This document shows positions 60,393-64,000 of a stretch of DNA of 64,000 bases, in pieces. This stretch comes from Oscillospiraceae bacterium. GTDB lineage: Bacteria > Bacillota > Clostridia > Oscillospirales > Oscillospiraceae. The notes below the pieces were generated by a model. That model did no database searches. It worked only from the letters and a program-made list of their open reading frames with translations, and had not been told where the DNA came from. Position 1 is the stretch's first letter. The number at the start of each line of letters is the position of its first letter. The stretch covers positions 93,281 to 157,280 of the forward strand of contig SVKY01000001.1 in assembly GCA_015068235.1 (NCBI GenBank). Reading direction: 5' to 3'. The translations under genes and the position numbers were made by a program.

Positions 60393-61382
60393 TTACTTCT
60401 TTCTAAAAACTTTCTTCTGCGCAGGAAGCTGCTTCTTTTCCCCTGTTTCATAAGCGGCAATAATACGCTGGACGAGCGCATGACGAACCACATCGCTTGC
60501 CGTCAAGCGGCAGATGGCAATATCAGGAATGTTGTCCAGAATCCGAATCGCATCCTTTAAGCCGCTGGTCTTATCCGTCGGCAAGTCGATCTGCGTCACA
60601 TCACCCGTGATAACGATCTTCGAACCAAAGCCCAAACGTGTCAAAAACATTTTCATCTGCTCACGGGTCGTATTCTGCGCTTCATCCAAAATGATGAAGC
60701 TGTCATCCAGGGTCCTGCCACGCATATAGGCAAGCGGTGCGACCTCAATATTGCCACGCTCCAAATATTTCTGATATGTCTCCGCTCCGAGCATATCATA
60801 AAGCGCATCATACAGAGGTCTGAGATAAGGATCGACCTTATTTTGAAGATCCCCCGGCAAGAAGCCCAAACGTTCGCCTGCCTCAACCGCAGGTCGGGTC
60901 AGAATGATACGATTGACGGTTTTCTCACGGAATGCTGCCACCGCAGCAGCCACTGCCAAATAGGTCTTGCCCGTGCCGGCAGGTCCTACGCCAAGGGTGA
61001 TGGTATTCTTCCGAATCGCCTTCATATAGCGCTGCTGACCGATCGTCTTTGCCTTGATCGGCTTTCCCTTCGCGGTAATGCAAACGACATCTTTCGCCAT
61101 TTCACCGATCTTATCATCGTTACCGCTGTTGACAAGGTCGATCAGATAGCGCACCTTCTGTTCATCGATCGTCTCACCTTTCGCCGCCAGGGTCAGCAAG
61201 CCCTCGATCGCTCTTGCGCCCTTGTCCGCTGACTCCTCATCGCCCGAAACCTTCAGCTCCGTCCCTCTGTTGCTGATCTTCACGCCAAAGGTCTGCTCAA
61301 TTTTCTTGATGTTCTCATCAAACGATCCAAACACGTTGATGATCTGTTCAATACGTTCTGCATTGATGATTCGTTCACTCAT
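60393..61382 (-). CDS. phoH: PhoH-family ATPase
   Basis: 329 residues. N-terminal KH-like region (MSERIINAERIEQIINVFGS) and a RecA-like ATPase: Walker A LGVGPAGTGKTYLAVAAAVA, Walker B SFIILDEAQNTTREQMKM. It may act as an RNA helicase beside YbeY. The start at 61382 follows AAGGAG and overlaps yqfD by eight bases. In Bacillus pgpH and dgkA lie between phoH and era, and they are absent here. Confidence 0.95.
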   Translation of the reverse strand: MSERIINAERIEQIINVFGSFDENIKKIEQTFGVKISNRGTELKVSGDEESADKGARAIEGLLTLAAKGETIDEQKVRYLIDLVNSGNDDKIGEMAKDVVCITAKGKPIKAKTIGQQRYMKAIRKNTITLGVGPAGTGKTYLAVAAAVAAFREKTVNRIILTRPAVEAGERLGFLPGDLQNKVDPYLRPLYDALYDMLGAETYQKYLERGNIEVAPLAYMRGRTLDDSFIILDEAQNTTREQMKMFLTRLGFGSKIVITGDVTQIDLPTDKTSGLKDAIRILDNIPDIAICRLTASDVVRHALVQRIIAAYETGEKKQLPAQKKVFRKK

Positions 61383-62571
61383 TTGTTTCTCCTTCATATA
61401 CAGGCTCCATCGGCACAAGCCGTGCGATCATCTCGTTACAAGTGCTCTCGCAACGCAGGACAAATACATCGTCTGTCTCGGAAAAAGCGACATCGGTATG
61501 CTCGATCTTCCCTGCGATCATCTGCGAGGCAAGCAGCTCTTGCCAAGCTTCACGCAACCGCTGTTGGACATCTGATGTATCTGCATCGCATGGAACCTGC
61601 TCATATTCTCGATAAGTTATTTTCTCCAATCGGATCGGAAATTCATAATCCGGAACCGACAATTTGATCTCGTCTATCATTTTATCACAAGTCGTACCCG
61701 AAATGCTACTGTTTCCGCATAAATTTATTCTTTTTCTTCCGACGATCAGTGAATATTGTGTCCATTGCTTGCCTGTGTAGCGTTTTTTGACCGTATTTTT
61801 GGGTCTCACGAGCATCCCTGTGTACCAGGTCTGCCCATAAATTTCCGCTTCGGCACATACGCCCTTCAAGATCAAGCCGTAATCCTCAAAGCCGGAAACC
61901 AAAATCTGTCCCTCTTTTACGGTATCACCGACAGCGCAAAGCTTCATCCCTTCTAAGACGATCTGCTTTGTGATAGTCGCATCCTTTGCCGAAACAATGT
62001 TGCCAAAAGCATAATCGGGGCGATTCGAGCTTGCAAAGCTGCGTTCGGTCACAAGCACATTGAGCTTGAATCCATTTCGGTTCACGCCGATCCAAGACAG
62101 CTGTGGCAATGTATTGAGCATTCTATGTTTGGTCAGCTGCTGGTCAATATCCGATGCCGAGCTTCCGATTTGAATGTCATGCTCGGCAAGCGCTCTCAAG
62201 ATTTCTTCATCATGAAGTGTCGCGTTGCCGCTGATATCGATTGCCAAAACATAGCTTTGAATATAAAAGCTTGCAACGATCGCAAGCAGCATGCCGATCA
62301 AAAGTGCAGGTCGCTTTTTTAAGCTTTTCAAATGCTCTCGAAACCCACTGCTTTTGACCTTTTCAATATTACAGAAGCAGCCGATGGCAATTTTTTGCGC
62401 CTGCGGAATATCTTTCGGCGCAACGCAAATGCTAAAATGCAATTCATCTTTTCGTTCAATGCACCAAAATGCAATTCCCTGTTTTGTCATTGCGTTCAAA
62501 AATCCCTCGATGGAGGCGCCTGTCAGTTCGATCCTCGCCTTCCCGATAAAATAACGCACTACTCCCATCAT
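61375..62571 (-). CDS. yqfD: Sporulation protein YqfD
   Basis: 398 residues. An N-terminal cytoplasmic region, one membrane helix (PALLIGMLLAIVASFYIQSY) and a long extracytoplasmic domain starting LAIDISGNATLHDEEILRAL, matching the YqfD (SpoIV-like) family. In Bacillus it is made in the mother cell and needed for sporulation. Overlaps yqfC by four bases. Together with yqfC and phoH it forms the standard sporulation-linked order. Confidence 0.93.
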   Translation of the reverse strand: MMGVVRYFIGKARIELTGASIEGFLNAMTKQGIAFWCIERKDELHFSICVAPKDIPQAQKIAIGCFCNIEKVKSSGFREHLKSLKKRPALLIGMLLAIVASFYIQSYVLAIDISGNATLHDEEILRALAEHDIQIGSSASDIDQQLTKHRMLNTLPQLSWIGVNRNGFKLNVLVTERSFASSNRPDYAFGNIVSAKDATITKQIVLEGMKLCAVGDTVKEGQILVSGFEDYGLILKGVCAEAEIYGQTWYTGMLVRPKNTVKKRYTGKQWTQYSLIVGRKRINLCGNSSISGTTCDKMIDEIKLSVPDYEFPIRLEKITYREYEQVPCDADTSDVQQRLREAWQELLASQMIAGKIEHTDVAFSETDDVFVLRCESTCNEMIARLVPMEPVYEGETNE

Positions 62572-62834
62572 TCCAGCTCTACCCTTTTCAGCTCTCCGCT
62601 GACCTCAATGCAACGATGATTCATGCAAATGATTTTCAAATCGTTGCCCTCAATGCTGATCTGTCCTCGTTTCACGCAAATACAAATTCGCTCCGATGTA
62701 TATTCCGCAATTCCCCTGTGATTTTCCACGCTAAGCGTATTTTTGCCTCGGATCTCGATATAAGCCGCATTGCCGAGTGCTTCCGCTGGGATCGACAGCG
62801 TTTCTCCGATCGTACCAACCATTTTCTTCTTCAT
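62568..62834 (-). CDS. yqfC: Sporulation protein YqfC
   Basis: 88 residues, YabP/YqfC family (TIGETLSIPAEALGNAAYIE, GKNTLSVENHRGIAEYTSER). I chose the second ATG at 62834 because GGTGAT lies at proper spacing; in-frame ATGs at 62837 and 62885 are possible but the longer N-terminus has no ribosome binding site. Length agrees with the family (about 90). Immediately upstream of yqfD; divergent from ylbJ. Confidence 0.85.
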   Translation of the reverse strand: MKKKMVGTIGETLSIPAEALGNAAYIEIRGKNTLSVENHRGIAEYTSERICICVKRGQISIEGNDLKIICMNHRCIEVSGELKRVELE

Positions 62835-62907
62835 CATATCACCCATGGACATTCTATGCAAGGAAAGTTTTATTTTTTCGTGCATATATAAAATCGGGTG
62901 ATTTTAT

Positions 62908-63888
62908 ATGTTCCTCTCCATCGCAATCATTGCATTGCTGATCATTTTCCCGAAAGAAGCCTCACAAGGGGCGATCGACGGTCTTCGGCTGTGTGCAAGC
63001 GCTGTGATTCCTGCACTATTTCCTTTTTTTGTTGCCACAAGATTATTGCCTGAGCTCAAATGCAACGCACTGTCCAAACTTTACCGCATCCCCGAAGGTT
63101 CGCTTTCTGCGCTCTTCGTCAGCTTTTTAGGCGGTTATCCGATCGGCGTTGCAAGAGTCTGCTCCATGTACGAAGATGGCATCATCAGCAAGCATGAAGC
63201 GCAGCAGGCAATTGTCTTTTGCAACAATTCGGGTCCCGGTTTTTTTGTCGGTATGCTCGGTGGCTATATTTTTCAAGATACGGTCGTCGGATTGGTTCTA
63301 TATGCCATTCATATTTTGAGCGCTATCCTGTGCACATATCTTTTTCAGCCAAGAGCAAAAGACTACACGCTAAAAAGGATCAATCACGAAAAAAAATCCT
63401 TTGCCCAGAATTTTACCCAAGCGATCTCTGCCTCCTGCGAAGCGATGTTAAATGTTTCCGCACTTGTTGTCCTGTTCTCAATCATTATCTCTATTTTGGA
63501 TGCACTCAAGCTTTTTTCAGCTTTGCCACAGAACATACAAGCTTTGATTTTCGGTTCATTGGAGCTCACGAGTGGCATTGCTTTGACAAAAAATACGGTC
63601 AATAGCTTTGCGATATGTGCATTTTTGATGGGTTGGGGCGGTCTGTGTGTGCATTTGCAGGCAATGGCCATATGGAACAAACAGGGCTTATCCGTCAGGA
63701 ATTATCTGCCCGCAAAACTGCTGCACGGTCTTCTTTCAGCATTTCTCGCACTCAGCTTCATGCAGGGCATCGTTACTTTTATAATCACAAGCTTGATTTT
63801 TATCATCATTTGCGGAATTTTACGTAATTTTATCAAATTTGGGGTGGAAAAACGAAAAGATTTGTTGTATAATACTTCCAAGAGGTGA
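62908..63888 (+). CDS. ylbJ: Sporulation integral membrane protein YlbJ
   Basis: 326 residues, about eight membrane helices (IAIIALLIIFPKEASQGAID; CASAVIPALFPFFVATRLLP; SALFVSFLGGYPIGVARVCS; FFVGMLGGYIFQDTVVGLVL). The family (YlbJ/SpoVV, nucleoside-recognition fold) moves dipicolinic acid across the mother-cell membrane in Bacillus. GGGTGA precedes the start. Divergent from yqfC, with only about 20-70 bases between. Confidence 0.88.
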   Translation: MFLSIAIIALLIIFPKEASQGAIDGLRLCASAVIPALFPFFVATRLLPELKCNALSKLYRIPEGSLSALFVSFLGGYPIGVARVCSMYEDGIISKHEAQQAIVFCNNSGPGFFVGMLGGYIFQDTVVGLVLYAIHILSAILCTYLFQPRAKDYTLKRINHEKKSFAQNFTQAISASCEAMLNVSALVVLFSIIISILDALKLFSALPQNIQALIFGSLELTSGIALTKNTVNSFAICAFLMGWGGLCVHLQAMAIWNKQGLSVRNYLPAKLLHGLLSAFLALSFMQGIVTFIITSLIFIIICGILRNFIKFGVEKRKDLLYNTSKR

Positions 63889-63893
63889 ATGCT

Positions 63894-64000
63894 ATGCTGT
63901 TTCGAAAGAAAATTGAAAAATACTGCTCCTATTGTGCCCACGCCGCAAAGATCGATGATTGCACCTGTCTTTGCTCGAAGAGGGGCATCGTGCGTTCTGC
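63894..64000 (+). CDS. Cys-rich small protein, partial at the right edge
   Basis: About 35 codons are visible, starting MLFRKKIEKYCSYCAHAAKI after an AGAGGTG site six bases downstream of ylbJ. Cys spacing C-x2-C and C-x-C-x-C (YCSYCAHA, DDCTCLCSKRG) resembles a small zinc-ribbon-like protein. The end is outside the window; no function can be given. Confidence 0.7.
   Translation, partial: MLFRKKIEKYCSYCAHAAKIDDCTCLCSKRGIVRS

Overview
The window looks like chromosome of an anaerobic, endospore-forming Clostridia-type Firmicute. The evidence is a spore gene set (cwlD, yqfC, yqfD, ylbJ), a multi-subunit [FeFe] hydrogenase with Rex, an indolepyruvate:ferredoxin oxidoreductase, FMN and T-box riboswitches, L27 with the cleavable Firmicutes N-terminus plus its protease Prp, and Gram-positive style Shine-Dalgarno and sigma-A promoter sequences. 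Assignment to a gut lineage such as Oscillospirales is inference; no rRNA or tRNA gene was seen.

Layout. 1-9.6 kb (minus strand): a partial secreted protein, greA-lysS, an S41 protease, an M23 hydrolase with FtsX and FtsE (division-linked wall hydrolysis), a PucR/CdaR-type regulator and an RsuA-family pseudouridine synthase. 9.6-16 kb: a DUF4830-like protein, FMN riboswitch-ribU, obgE and a GNAT gene, rplU-prp-rpmA, and apbE with a NusG-II protein, whose promoter overlaps the rplU promoter back-to-back. 16-28 kb: CBS protein, XRE-TPR regulator, nadE, pfkA, a MoxR/DUF58/transglutaminase cluster, ATP-grasp, radA, cwlD, and a LexA-box dinB operon. 28.3-34.4 kb (plus strand): hydrogenase subunits, rex, a TM1266-like regulator and a lipoprotein. 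34.4-40.1 kb: one 1,906-residue secreted metallophosphoesterase, divergent from a LytTR-PAS gene. 41-46.4 kb: an amino-acid oxidation operon (iorA, iorB, paaK, ACT, aminotransferase). 46.5-55 kb: valS with T-box leader, phosphohexomutase, a coiled-coil protein, coaD, rsmD, uvrC, an HPr-like protein. 55-64 kb: mutS2, recO, a 31-codon yqzL, era, GNAT, ybeY, phoH, yqfD, yqfC, then divergent ylbJ and a truncated Cys-rich ORF.

The most unusual content is a set of small non-coding elements built from chained perfect hairpins. Two near-identical copies (16146-16322 and 23347-23524, opposite orientation) lie in the 3' ends of genes and supply their last codons and stop codons. A third, different chain (49237-49405), ending in similar ATACTAAT-like termini, sits between the valS T-box terminator and the valS ribosome binding site. 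Other candidates are a leader RNA with mutually exclusive pairings before the hydrogenase operon, and a perfect palindrome spanning both -35 boxes of the rplU/apbE divergent promoters.
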